Shown here one piece after another: positions 22,543 through 31,575 of a stretch of 57,602 bases of DNA. Position 1 is the stretch's first letter. Every line of letters begins with the position of its first letter. The position numbers and the translations under genes are program-made. This DNA comes from Mesobacillus selenatarsenatis SF-1 (GTDB taxonomy: Bacteria > Bacillota > Bacilli > Bacillales > Cytobacillaceae): assembly GCF_000813125.1 (NCBI RefSeq), contig NZ_BASE01000136.1, positions 1 through 57,602 of the forward strand. The letters are read 5' to 3'. The notes under the pieces are model-generated. The model saw nothing but the letters and a program-made list of their open reading frames with translations, was not told the DNA's origin and ran no database searches.

Positions 22543-24597
22543 ATGATGATCCTGGAAAAAATGGAGCCAATTTCGATTACGGCAATTCAAGAGAATGGCA
22601 TACAGTCTGTCGTGGATTGGTTTGATGGGTATGAGGAATATTTTTATCAACTTGGCTGGCATTTTGTGCAAAATCAGCAGCAGATGGAGGAGCTTTTTTA
22701 CAGGTCGATTCAAAAGGTACATAAGGAATTGCCTCGATATAAAGGGAATCTATCATTCAAAATGTGGGTCACTTCGATTTTTATTCAAAACATCCGCGAG
22801 CTTTCAAGTTTGCAAGACTCAGAGGAAATGAATCCAGACCCGAAAGTGTTTGCAGGGATGAATCAACTGGAAAAGGAAGCACTGGTTCTTACATATGTAA
22901 CAGGTTTTACTTTGGAGGAAACTGGGCAAATTCTCGATGTTTCGGTAGAAAAAGTGAAGGGATTGCTGTTCTCAGGGATTCAGTCCGTAAGAGGAAAATT
23001 GTATGGTTCTAACTATCATGGCTGTGAGCAATTCCAGAAGCATTATATCGATTACCTGGAAAAAGCGATGGAACGTTCGGCAAAGATTGAGTTTGAGATG
23101 CATCTTTACAATTGTAGGGATTGTCAGGAGGATTTGGCGAGCTTCCAGGAAGTCGCAATGACAAGATTGAATGAAATTGATGGGGAAAATGATCCGAGCT
23201 TGGATCCTCAATTAATGGAAAATGTCAAAAAGAGACTGGCAGATCAGAAGGAACATAGACAGCGTAAGGTTAAGGTATGCAAAAAATGGGCACTTGGTTT
23301 TGCGAGTGCTTTGGCCATCATCATGGCGATTGGCTTCATTACTGGTGCGTTTCCAAAGGTCTATTATGCATGGACGGAAGATGACGTGCATCTACGCGCC
23401 TTCCTCAAGGAGGGCTTTGGCCAGAGGCTGAACCTGGAAGCGGAAAGCGACGGATTGAAGGTGAAGATCAAGGGCGTGGTGGCAGATGATCTACAGACGC
23501 TTGTTTTCTATGAAATTCATGATATGAAGGAAGACAAGCAATATTTTATGAATTTTGACGATGGACTTACCGTCTTGAACGAATATAGCATTATGAAACT
23601 CGATACCTATCCGCGTTATTCGATTCCTGATGTTGAGGCGAAGATGAACAAAAAAGAGAAGAATGTTTTTTACGGAAAGGTCGCCCTAAAGCCGCTTGAT
23701 GAGGAGCAGGCGGTCATCAAATTGAGGATCGATAGAATTCAGAGATTGGCAGACAATGCTTCCCTGTCATCTGGTTTTACTTCCGGTGACTATAAAACAG
23801 GAAAATGGAGCTTCGAGTTCCCGGTAACCAAACAGCCTTCCAATGAATACGAAATCAATGAACAAAGAGAACTCGAGGGGATCGCTATCAGGCTGGAAAA
23901 ATTGATTGTTGCTCCGACCGCAACTCTTTTACAATTTGGCATCAACACAGAAAAGCTGGAGAAGCGAATCGATTTTCTCGAATTCAAATCACTTGAAGTG
24001 AATGATAAAAAAGTGAATGTGGACCGATATGGCGGCCACTTTACGGATTTACAGATGGACGGTGCCTGGACGGGTTTCCAGGCTCAATTTGACCCGCTTT
24101 ATGGTGAAAAAGTCAAAGATTTCAGAGCACAATTAAACTCGATCTATCTATCCATTGTAGATCATAAAAGCATCGAACTTAGCGGAAATCAGACATTCCC
24201 GCAGACGATTGAGTATGCAGGCAGTACCCTTTGGATTGATATGATCGAAGCCGGTCAGGCTACCGAGGTGATTATACGCAATGATGATCTGGAAAGTCAG
24301 GGATATGAATCACTGCACATTGATTTTGTGGACGAAAACGGTCAACAGCCTAACATGACCCATTTTGATTCAAAAGGAGTGCTGGTAGATAAAAACGGTG
24401 TTGAATATGATCCCCAGAAAGGGCCGATCGACTATGAAAAATTGGAGCAGCCACGCCATTTCGTCACAGAGCAATCCATGAGATTAGAAGGCATTGACGG
24501 TAAATCCATGAAACTCCAGATCACCGGTTATAACACCCTGAAATACCTGGATGAAGCTTGGGATCTGGGGGCGGTTTTGGTATCTCAGGACGAGTGA
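22543..24597 (+). CDS. Sigma factor / anti-sigma factor fusion with DUF4179
   Basis: 684 residues from ATG 22543 (GGGGGG upstream). In order: a sigma region 2-like part (about 20-90, FKMWVTSIFIQNIREL), a region 4-like helix-turn-helix (about 105-165, LEKEALVLTYVTGFTLEETG and ILDVSVEKVKGLLFSGIQ), a zinc-finger anti-sigma (ZAS) segment with H187-x3-C191-x2-C194, a membrane helix (about 247-270) and a DUF4179/DUF5643 extracytoplasmic domain. Elsewhere these are two proteins encoded by overlapping genes, as at 13949-15737. The fusion would tether a sigma-like module to the membrane. Confidence 0.85.
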   Translation: MMILEKMEPISITAIQENGIQSVVDWFDGYEEYFYQLGWHFVQNQQQMEELFYRSIQKVHKELPRYKGNLSFKMWVTSIFIQNIRELSSLQDSEEMNPDPKVFAGMNQLEKEALVLTYVTGFTLEETGQILDVSVEKVKGLLFSGIQSVRGKLYGSNYHGCEQFQKHYIDYLEKAMERSAKIEFEMHLYNCRDCQEDLASFQEVAMTRLNEIDGENDPSLDPQLMENVKKRLADQKEHRQRKVKVCKKWALGFASALAIIMAIGFITGAFPKVYYAWTEDDVHLRAFLKEGFGQRLNLEAESDGLKVKIKGVVADDLQTLVFYEIHDMKEDKQYFMNFDDGLTVLNEYSIMKLDTYPRYSIPDVEAKMNKKEKNVFYGKVALKPLDEEQAVIKLRIDRIQRLADNASLSSGFTSGDYKTGKWSFEFPVTKQPSNEYEINEQRELEGIAIRLEKLIVAPTATLLQFGINTEKLEKRIDFLEFKSLEVNDKKVNVDRYGGHFTDLQMDGAWTGFQAQFDPLYGEKVKDFRAQLNSIYLSIVDHKSIELSGNQTFPQTIEYAGSTLWIDMIEAGQATEVIIRNDDLESQGYESLHIDFVDENGQQPNMTHFDSKGVLVDKNGVEYDPQKGPIDYEKLEQPRHFVTEQSMRLEGIDGKSMKLQITGYNTLKYLDEAWDLGAVLVSQDE

Positions 24598-24645
24598 GGA
24601 CAGGAGAACCGCCATTTCTGTCTAGTTAAATAAGGAGGATTATCT

Positions 24646-25197
24646 TTGAATTTTATTGCCTGGATGATTGTTGCCTGTGAAATTGCGTTTTGGGTTGTTA
24701 TTATTGTTGGACTGACAACCCGGTATATTTTTAAGAAAAACAAGCTCAGCATCTTTTTCTTTGCTTTGACACCGGTGATTGATCTGCTGTTGCTGGCTCT
24801 TACTAGTTATGATCTGTACCGCGGAGAAACGGCTACCATTGCACACGGGATCGCGGCCATTTATATAGGCGTTTCGGTTGCCTATGGAAAAAGTATGATC
24901 AGCTGGGCGGATTCACGTTTCCGTTATTATATTTTGAGGAAAGGAGAAAAGCCTGAACGTTTGAGGGGAAGGGAATTCTCACAGAATGAAAGGAAGAACC
25001 TTCTTCGCCATTACGCAGCATTCCTGATTGGCGGCAGCATGCTCGGGATGATCATTTTCCTGATCAAAGACCCTGCAAGGACAGAGAGCCTTTTCGCTGT
25101 CTTAAAAACGTGGGGATTTGTTCTCGCCATTGATACCGCGATAACAGCGAGCTACTTCATTTGGCCGAAAAAGGACAAAGCCACTAGAATTGGATGA
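24646..25197 (+). CDS. Membrane protein, possibly YmcC-like
   Basis: 183 residues, TTG start with AAGGAGGA upstream. About five helices: AWMIVACEIAFWVVIIVGLT, a pair around ALTPVIDLLLLALTSYDLY, GIAAIYIGVSVAYGKSMI, then a charged loop (RRKGE-type, about 95-120) and two more. It resembles the YmcC family of Bacillus, judged from memory only. Lies 48 bases after the fusion protein, so is probably in its operon. Confidence 0.75.
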   Translation: MNFIAWMIVACEIAFWVVIIVGLTTRYIFKKNKLSIFFFALTPVIDLLLLALTSYDLYRGETATIAHGIAAIYIGVSVAYGKSMISWADSRFRYYILRKGEKPERLRGREFSQNERKNLLRHYAAFLIGGSMLGMIIFLIKDPARTESLFAVLKTWGFVLAIDTAITASYFIWPKKDKATRIG

Positions 25198-25202
25198 TAT
25201 AA

Positions 25203-25244
25203 AAAGGGATATCAAACCGCAATGATTTGATATCCCTTATTTTA
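25203..25244 (+). terminator. Terminator
   Basis: AAGGGATATCAAA pairs perfectly with TTTGATATCCCTT around ccgcaatga, followed by ATTTTATT. Confidence 0.85.
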
Positions 25245-25321
25245 TTGGTGTTGCGGGTTCTTCTAAAAATATAGAAAAAAGAAAAGTCACGAATAAAGTG
25301 CCTTTTCTTTTCGGAAGTACT

Positions 25322-25717
25322 CTATTTTGCATTTACATCGGGCTGATGAATGCCGAATATATTTCCTTCTGTATCTTTATAATATCCCTGCCACGCCATG
25401 CCAGGCAGAGCATATTTTGGCAATGCCACTACGCCGCCATTATCAAGAATTTTTGTTTCAGCCGCATCGTAATCTTCTACTCCCATTGTACATGCATAAC
25501 CATTTAAAGCCTGGTTTGATTCCGGAGGAGGACCTTGTCTTTGCATTAAAGCACCGTTAATTCCAGGCTCATCTTCACCGCCAGTCACTGCTCCAAAATA
25601 AGGCATACCAGCAAATTCGCTATAATCCTCAAATGCCCATCCAAATACTTCACCATAAAAACTTTTAGCGCGGTCCATGTTATCTACATGTATTTCGAAA
25701 TGTATTAATCTACCCAT
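25322..25717 (-). CDS. VOC superfamily (glyoxalase/bleomycin resistance-like) protein
   Basis: 131 residues from ATG 25717 (AGGAGGTAATC upstream). Two beta-alpha-beta-beta-beta modules with the usual landmarks: HFEIHVDNMDRAKSFYGEVF, GWAFEDYSEF, then GVEDYDAAETKILDNGG, VVALPKYALPGMAWQGYYKD and TEGNIFGIHQPD. Candidate metal ligands are H and E residues near the start and end of the modules. Substrate unknown. Single gene. Confidence 0.88.
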   Translation of the reverse strand: MGRLIHFEIHVDNMDRAKSFYGEVFGWAFEDYSEFAGMPYFGAVTGGEDEPGINGALMQRQGPPPESNQALNGYACTMGVEDYDAAETKILDNGGVVALPKYALPGMAWQGYYKDTEGNIFGIHQPDVNAK

Positions 25718-26035
25718 GATTACCTCCTGATTATAAAAACATAGTAAACACATCTTCTTGATGTATTTTCTACATAACTGTTGGGCACTCCTTCTCCATT
25801 ATGGTATTAAATTGATGATTTATACATAAATGCTAAGTGCTGGAGATTACCCTTTGTTGGAGGACATGGGCATTTGCTGCGCCGTACAAATATACTGCGC
25901 CCAGCCCTTGTTTTTTCGGCAGGGAAGGTGTAGAAGGAAATCGTGAATAAAACTTGTAAATCTAAAATATATAAAGAATAAATGGATTTGGACAACAACT
26001 GCCATACGAATTTGGAACTATAAGGTGCTGATCTT

Positions 26036-26215
26036 TTGAATAGGAATAAGAATTTACAATTATTCATCTTTTTGCTCGTTTGTTTGCTTATAGTTCTAAT
26101 TGTTCATGTTATCCTCCACACAAAAGTTTATGTAGTGTATAGTGCGAGTCTTGGGTCAGTCTTCATGATTGGACTAATTATCTTTCTGATTATATTTCTC
26201 TATTTAAATGGGTGA
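26036..26215 (+). CDS. 59-aa two-helix membrane protein
   Basis: TTG 26036 has AAGGTG 8 bases upstream; the frame runs 59 codons to TGA at 26213. A basic start NRNKN precedes helix 1 (LFIFLLVCLLIVLIVHVIL), a short HTKVYVVYSASLG link, and helix 2 (VFMIGLIIFLIIFLYL). No family recognised. It lies just before the second iteron array. Confidence 0.55.
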   Translation: MNRNKNLQLFIFLLVCLLIVLIVHVILHTKVYVVYSASLGSVFMIGLIIFLIIFLYLNG

Positions 26216-26219
26216 AAGA

Positions 26220-26630
26220 GAATTGAAGTGTTTCAATTTCGTATTCTAACGGACTATTTTTTAAAAGAATTTGTCAGGTAACGTATTTTTAATTCAAATG
26301 AACAGTTTTGATTCAGGGTTTTTAATTTCCACCCTTGAGTTGGTCGATATATTGCGAAAAGTGGTCGATAAAATTGAAAATCCGCCAATATATTGCAAAA
26401 TGTGGCCGATATATTTAAATATAATTAAATCTGTAATTTGAAAGAAGTTAATTCCGGTGAGAAATCTACCTACATTCATTGTTTATTGGCGATTTCAAAT
26501 TTTTATTGGCGATTTTCAAGATTTATTGGCGATAATCTAATTTTATTGGCGATAATGCGATGGATATTGGCGAAAATCAATTTTTATTGGCGACTTGGAA
26601 ATTTTCGATGATTTTTTCCAGTTCCGATAA
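26220..26630. repeat. Six-copy TATTGGCGA iteron array, copy 2
   Basis: TATTGGCGA begins at 26484, 26504, 26524, 26544, 26565 and 26585, with the same 20-20-20-21-20 spacing as copy 1. Most intervening bases also match. Relative to copy 1, about 140 extra bases (26336-26465) lie between the left flank and the array; these carry their own motif of GTGGtCGATA and ATATATTGC. The stretch 26216-26691 has no gene. Confidence 0.85.
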
Positions 26631-26664
26631 GAGGAAACTGGGTGTCCAAGCAATAGTAGGTTTT

Positions 26665-26688
26665 GGGACGGGAAAACCGTCCCTTTGT
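26665..26688 (-). terminator. GGGACGG palindrome at the end of the sugar kinase gene
   Basis: GGGACGG/CCGTCCC stem with a 5-nt loop. It follows the 3' end of the minus-strand kinase gene and is one of several GGGACGG-type palindromes in the window. Confidence 0.6.
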
Positions 26689-26691
26689 CTT

Positions 26692-27576
26692 TTATAAAGC
26701 TCCCAACTTAGTGGCTGATCTCGCCCCGGCCTTATTGGCAAACTCAGTATAATCCATCAATTCAGCTTCGTTTTTAGGAATCCCTCTGTCGTGAAAACAG
26801 GATAAGAGGGCAGCCATGAATGCGTCGCCGGCACCTGTTGTGTCCACTGCTACAACCGGAATTCCGGGGACGTGGCTCATCCTATTATTATGAACGGCGT
26901 ATGCGCCTTCTTTTCCTTTTGTGATAAAAAGGAAAGGAATCTCCATTTTTGTTAGGTGTTCCAAACCTTTATTTTCCGTTAAAAACAGCAATTCATCTTC
27001 AGTCATTTTTACGATATCTGCCTGTTTAACAAAAGATAGGATTGTTTCTCGGCACTGATTCTCGCTTTCCCATCGTTTCAGCCTGATATTCGCATCAAAG
27101 GCTATTAGCATTTTTTCTTCTTTGGCATGTTGAAGTGCCTGCTCAGTTGTATTTCTTGCGATTGGATGAAAAAGAGTGCCGGACCCAAAGTAAAAGATTT
27201 TACTATTCTTAAACAGCTTTTTATCAAGTTCTTCCGAGGTAATCCACTCATCAGGAGTTTCGTTAACGTACGCATGAAAATAGCGTTCTCCATGCTGATT
27301 CAAGTGAATGTAAACCGAGCAGATTCTTTTATCTGAATGATAGGAACAAAAGGAAAGATCAATATTTTCCTTCGTTAACGCTTCCTCTACAAATTTACTT
27401 GTTTCATCCATTCCCAATTTGCATAAGTATGACGAGGGAATGCCATGTCTGCTAACCCCAACTGCTACATTAACAGTAGCTCCCCCTAATAATCGTTCAT
27501 ATGTTGAATTTGATGAATCTAATGCAATATAGTCAACTATTGCTTCACCTAGTGATATAATACCTAGCTTTTTCAA
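26692..27576 (-). CDS. PfkB family carbohydrate kinase
   Basis: 294 residues from TTG 27576, 7 nt after AAAGGAG. PfkB (ribokinase) signatures: GEAIVDYIALD near the start, LLGGATVNVAVGVSRHGIPS (signature 1) and VPVVAVDTTGAGDAFMAALL (signature 2 with the catalytic Asp and anion hole). Acts on a sugar or sugar derivative with ATP; the early GGA-NVA pattern resembles fructokinases. It is transcribed alone, with no sugar transporter beside it. The substrate cannot be fixed from sequence. Confidence 0.88.
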   Translation of the reverse strand: MKKLGIISLGEAIVDYIALDSSNSTYERLLGGATVNVAVGVSRHGIPSSYLCKLGMDETSKFVEEALTKENIDLSFCSYHSDKRICSVYIHLNQHGERYFHAYVNETPDEWITSEELDKKLFKNSKIFYFGSGTLFHPIARNTTEQALQHAKEEKMLIAFDANIRLKRWESENQCRETILSFVKQADIVKMTEDELLFLTENKGLEHLTKMEIPFLFITKGKEGAYAVHNNRMSHVPGIPVVAVDTTGAGDAFMAALLSCFHDRGIPKNEAELMDYTEFANKAGARSATKLGAL

Positions 27577-27716
27577 TATGGAGCTCCTTTCGTCCATGTA
27601 AAGAACTGACATTTACGAATATTTTATCAGTTATTTCAGATGCTTGGGAAGCAGGGGGATACATCCTTGGGTAGAAACCCGAAACTGCAAAACAGGAATC
27701 TTCAATAAACATCAGG

Positions 27717-27745
27717 ACATCCTACAACCAGGAGGGATGTTTTTT
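27717..27745 (+). promoter_or_regulatory. Hairpin over the RBS of the beta-propeller gene
   Basis: ACATCC (27717-27722) pairs with GGATGT (27735-27740); the AGGAGG Shine-Dalgarno (27730-27735) overlaps the start of the 3' arm, and five T follow, running into the TTG start at 27744. The hairpin could partly hide the RBS or act as a terminator. Confidence 0.4.
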
Positions 27746-28970
27746 GAAGTTTCGATTGATTGTACTGCTAATTCTCATTAATTTTCTTTTATCAATGGCA
27801 GTAAGTGCAGAAGCCCCGCTCACGGCTGCGTTTATCCGTGATCATCAGCTATGGATCAAAACAGGGGAACAGGAAACTCAAATTACAAAGGGGCGGTATG
27901 TGTATTCTCCGAAATGGTCATATGATGGACGTTTCCTTGCCTATATCGATGGAGATGAACAAGGAGAAAAATCGGATTTATTCATTTATGATACGAAGGC
28001 AAAAGAAAGCTACCAGCCTTATGTAAGGGTTGAGACCTCTGACTTCAAATGGTCACCGGTAAAAAATCAATTAGCCTACAGTGATCATGGATTACTGAAC
28101 GTGACAAAAGTGAAGGATGGCCGCCCGCAAGGTTTCGAGAATGTTGCACTGGGAGTAAGTGGATTCGAATGGTTTCCAAATGGCAAAGAATTCATCGTTT
28201 CCTCTCAATCCAGTTTGCGTCCTACCGGATGGGGACCAATCCCGCTTTATAAGGTTCCGGTCAATGCGAATCTTGCAAAGGAAAAAATGCAGAAATTCTA
28301 TACGATCCAAACACATGAACCAGACTTGTTTGGTATTGATGCTGACTATTTTAAGTGGAGCCAGGATGGGAAATGGGTCAGTTTCATTCTGATTCCTACG
28401 GCTTCCTGGTCGATGGATAGCCAAACTTTATGTGTCCTGTCAAATCAAGGGGAACAATTCCAGGCAGTAGGCAAAATGCTCGGGTACGAAGACTGGTTCA
28501 AGTGGGCTCCTTCATCAAACCAGCTGGCCTATATCTCAGGTGAAGGAAGGTTTTTCGTTGAAAACAAGAAAACCAAAATTGCTGACATCCCAATTTTTAA
28601 GGAACAGAAGGAATACACACCAATGGGTTTCGTAGACCTTGATTTGGAATGGTACTCACAGGAACAAGTAATTGTTGCCCGTGCAAAAGAAAACAAGGAA
28701 TGGACAGAAGGGCCAGTCCCCATGATGTACACGGCACTCTTTTCAGTCAATATTAAAACAGAGGAGCAAAAACAAATCACTTTTCCGAAGAAGAATGAAC
28801 TTGATTTAGATCCACAAGTGGCTGGCCATCATCTTGGGTGGTTTCGGAAGGATCCAAATGATACCCAGGGCGATGTATGGGTGAAGGAAGGCTTGAGTGG
28901 GGATGAGTATAAATGGATTAAGAATGTTGATTCTGCTCCGGTGTTTTTTACTGTAAAAGAAAAGCAATGA
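27744..28970 (+). CDS. Secreted TolB-like beta-propeller protein
   Basis: 408 residues, TTG start after AGGAGGGATG. A signal peptide (FRLIVLLILINFLLSMAVSA, cleaved near AEA) is followed by repeated WD40-like/TolB blades: PKWSYDGRFLAYIDGDEQGE, FKWSPVKNQLAYSD, FEWFPNGKEFIVSS, FKWSQDGKWVSFIL, FKWAPSSNQLAYISGEG and LEWYSQEQVIVAR. Six blades can be counted. Such proteins bind ligands or partners at the cell surface; no enzyme motif is visible. Confidence 0.85.
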   Translation: MKFRLIVLLILINFLLSMAVSAEAPLTAAFIRDHQLWIKTGEQETQITKGRYVYSPKWSYDGRFLAYIDGDEQGEKSDLFIYDTKAKESYQPYVRVETSDFKWSPVKNQLAYSDHGLLNVTKVKDGRPQGFENVALGVSGFEWFPNGKEFIVSSQSSLRPTGWGPIPLYKVPVNANLAKEKMQKFYTIQTHEPDLFGIDADYFKWSQDGKWVSFILIPTASWSMDSQTLCVLSNQGEQFQAVGKMLGYEDWFKWAPSSNQLAYISGEGRFFVENKKTKIADIPIFKEQKEYTPMGFVDLDLEWYSQEQVIVARAKENKEWTEGPVPMMYTALFSVNIKTEEQKQITFPKKNELDLDPQVAGHHLGWFRKDPNDTQGDVWVKEGLSGDEYKWIKNVDSAPVFFTVKEKQ

Positions 28971-29052
28971 TAGGGACGAACTTGTCTTCAATTCCACTGC
29001 TAAAGGGAATCGGAGACAAGTCCTTATTGTTAGTGCGGAGTTCCCTCTACAC

Positions 29053-29082
29053 AAAAAAGCAGCGAAGTACTTCGCCGCTTCA
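29053..29082 (-). terminator. Terminator of the M48 peptidase gene
   Basis: AAGCagCGAA pairs with TTCGccGCTT; six T follow on the minus strand. Confidence 0.75.
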
Positions 29083-29086
29083 GTAA

Positions 29087-30976
29087 TCAAGATGCTTGTT
29101 CTTTATCAGATACAGTATAAATCAAAGAATTTCCTACGCTTAGCAAGCTTTTTCGCAAATCCTTCTTGTCATTAAGAATAATGACACAAGTATCCTCAAA
29201 CTCTCCGAGATTATTGATATATTTTTCATACAAAGCCTCTTCAGCTTCATCTAAATCTGTACTTTTCGGAAGTGACAGGTCGAGTCCCAATACATACTGT
29301 TTACGCTCTGGAATCGAAGTGAGTTGCTTTCGTACGAGATAAGCATTTGTAATTTCCCTGTACTGTGCAAGCTGGTTTATGCCTGCAAGTATCTCGCTGC
29401 TTTCTTTGTCATGAGTGATAAAGTGGTCTGCTGGCTGAATAAAATCGCACTCCTCATTGGAAGCTTCCACGTTTTCTTCCCACTTCTCCAGTTCATCTCT
29501 CGTATTTTCAAATAACTCGGTTTGTTCGGTTTCGTAATAGTATCCGCACAATAAGTCAAGCGCAGGCAGACGCAAGTCCCAGTCATAAGACATAGCAAGG
29601 TGGATCAATTGTACTCCTTTGTCCGCGGTGTCCCTAGATTCCAGATAGTGCTCTCCCAATGTTAACAGTGCCCCCGCGGTTCGTTGATCTTCAGAATGCT
29701 TTTCAGCAATCTCCTCATACAACGGTATAGCTGCTTCCAGACTATTGAATTCGACTGTCAAATAGGCTTTTTCCAACAGTTCTTCAAGGTTGGCAACTTG
29801 TTTGTTGGATAACTCCTCGAATCGCTGCTTTGATTCATTAAAGTTTTCAATTTCTTCTCTCCAGTTATCCTGATTGTAGTCGACCCACATTTTATTAAAG
29901 TCACTGATCACTCGACCTGGGAATGCAAAGAAATAATCTAGCGCAGTTTCCTGGGCTTTTTTAGGCAATTCGGCTTCTATACCCAGAGCAGAAAGTCTGT
30001 CCTTTAAACATGGATGAGTATCCGTCATATAACTTTCCTCAGCTAGCTGTTCATTGAAATATTCAGTTGCTTTTTGATCACTAATTGACTGGAACTTCTC
30101 AGTAAAATTCGAATATGGCTGAGGGACACTGTTGGTCTTTGCACATTCTTCAAACAGCTCGCTGTAGAAATCCCGGTAGTAATAGGGAGCTGCCACAGAG
30201 ATCACAGTCAAGGCTTCGCCCATTGCTGGCGAGGATGTTGTTAAGGCTGCAGAACGGTCTGCATCGTATTCTTCCTGCCTGGCCATCGCAAATGTATAGG
30301 CATCAAACCTTGGATAAAACCACTGGAAGAACTTTTTGAAAATGAAAGTGCCGAATTGTTCGTTTTCCTCCAATGAATGCAATAGACGTCCCCAGCTCAT
30401 TCTCAGACGGTATATTTTCGCGCCAAGAGCAGTGTCAGAATTAGAGATATGAGCAAGCTCATGGGCAAGGACTGCCGTAAATTGTTCCTGGGAAAGTGTT
30501 GATAGAAGCGGGATTCCGATTACCAGAACGTTCCGCTTTTTTCCGAACATCCCATATGCTGAAATTTGTGCGACTGATGCATTAAATTCACTATCCAGGA
30601 CAATCGCATCGATTTGTGGTGTATTCAATCTAAGGCGCAAAGTATCAATCATTTCAAATAACTTAGGAGCTTCCTCCCTTTGCAGGTAATACCCATCAGG
30701 CATTTCCATCTTCACAATCAGGGCCTTGATAATGAAGAATGACAAGGTTCCTGTCAAAAGCAGAACTTTCACATTGCCAAAGGTAAAATTCCCATCAGCA
30801 ATCATCACAATTGAAATGGCCATCAAAAATAAAAACAATGACAAAAATAATGCAACATAACCAAAACCAAGTCCAGTAAGCATAATGACCTTGAATCTGT
30901 AAAGCTTAGGGTTGGCAGATGCCTGCTTTTCAAGCTTGTTCACCAACGTTTCAAACTCTTGAACTGTCATTCTCAT
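29087..30976 (-). CDS. M48 family metallopeptidase with TPR-like C-terminus
   Basis: 629 residues. N-terminal membrane helices (about 35-60 and 70-90) are followed by a zinc protease domain with the HExxH motif in AVLAHELAHISNSDT and the third ligand in MARQEEYDADRSAAL. Residues about 380-540 are helical repeats of the TPR kind (LEELLEKAYLTVEFNSLEAA, GEHYLESRDTADKGVQLI). M48 proteases clear damaged membrane proteins; this large form with repeats probably binds partners. Single gene; a repeat array lies upstream. Confidence 0.88.
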   Translation of the reverse strand: MRMTVQEFETLVNKLEKQASANPKLYRFKVIMLTGLGFGYVALFLSLFLFLMAISIVMIADGNFTFGNVKVLLLTGTLSFFIIKALIVKMEMPDGYYLQREEAPKLFEMIDTLRLRLNTPQIDAIVLDSEFNASVAQISAYGMFGKKRNVLVIGIPLLSTLSQEQFTAVLAHELAHISNSDTALGAKIYRLRMSWGRLLHSLEENEQFGTFIFKKFFQWFYPRFDAYTFAMARQEEYDADRSAALTTSSPAMGEALTVISVAAPYYYRDFYSELFEECAKTNSVPQPYSNFTEKFQSISDQKATEYFNEQLAEESYMTDTHPCLKDRLSALGIEAELPKKAQETALDYFFAFPGRVISDFNKMWVDYNQDNWREEIENFNESKQRFEELSNKQVANLEELLEKAYLTVEFNSLEAAIPLYEEIAEKHSEDQRTAGALLTLGEHYLESRDTADKGVQLIHLAMSYDWDLRLPALDLLCGYYYETEQTELFENTRDELEKWEENVEASNEECDFIQPADHFITHDKESSEILAGINQLAQYREITNAYLVRKQLTSIPERKQYVLGLDLSLPKSTDLDEAEEALYEKYINNLGEFEDTCVIILNDKKDLRKSLLSVGNSLIYTVSDKEQAS

Positions 30977-31174
30977 TCCCCTTTAATAAGTTGTCGATAG
31001 TATTATATCAGGGAGGAAGTAATTGCTAATAGATGTTTTTTATTGGAAAAAAGAAAGATTTTGCTATTAAAGAAATTAAACTGATTTTCGTGATTAATGA
31101 AGTTAATTTTCAATAGGAACTTGGGGATTATTCGAAGGTACAATAAGCGACCATTATACAGCTGTTTTTCATCG

Positions 31175-31575
31175 CATAAGGGTACGATTATCTAAGAAAG
31201 ATACCCTTATGTAACTGTTTGGGCCCACATAAGGGTACGATTATCTAAGAAAGATACCCTTATGCAGCTGTATGAGCCCGCATAAGGGTACGATAACTGA
31301 AGAAAGATACCCTTATGCAGCCGTTTGTCATCACATAAGGGTACGAAAACCGAAGAAAGATACCCTTATGCAGCCGTTTTTCATCACATAAGGGTACGAA
31401 AACCGAAGAAAGATACCCTTATGCAGTTGTATGTCATCACATAAGGATACGAAAACCGAAGAAAGATACCCTTATGCAGCCGTTTTTCATCACATAAGGG
31501 TACGAAAAGCGAAGAAAGATACCCTTATGCAGTTGTATGTCATCACATAAGGATACTGGTATCTTTCGTTTATGT
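31175..31575. repeat. 53-bp tandem hairpin repeat, family C, eight units
   Basis: Units start at 31175, 31228, 31281, 31334, 31387, 31440, 31493 and 31546, always 53 bp apart. Each full unit is CATAAGGGTA, 17 nt, TACCCTTATG, then a 16-nt linker, so each forms a perfect or near-perfect 10-bp hairpin. The eighth is cut short and overlaps the stop codon of the acetyltransferase gene at 31570. Together with 30977-31174 (no gene or clear element) it fills the gap between two minus-strand genes. Confidence 0.93.

Noticed and set aside
25807-26067. 86-codon minus-strand open frame
   Set aside because: No RBS and overlapping the leader and start of the better supported 59-aa membrane protein on the other strand.
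31175-31575. Possible CRISPR array
   Set aside because: Units are repeated over their whole length with no unique spacers, contain long inverted arms, and no cas genes are present. The same holds for the other 52-bp arrays.
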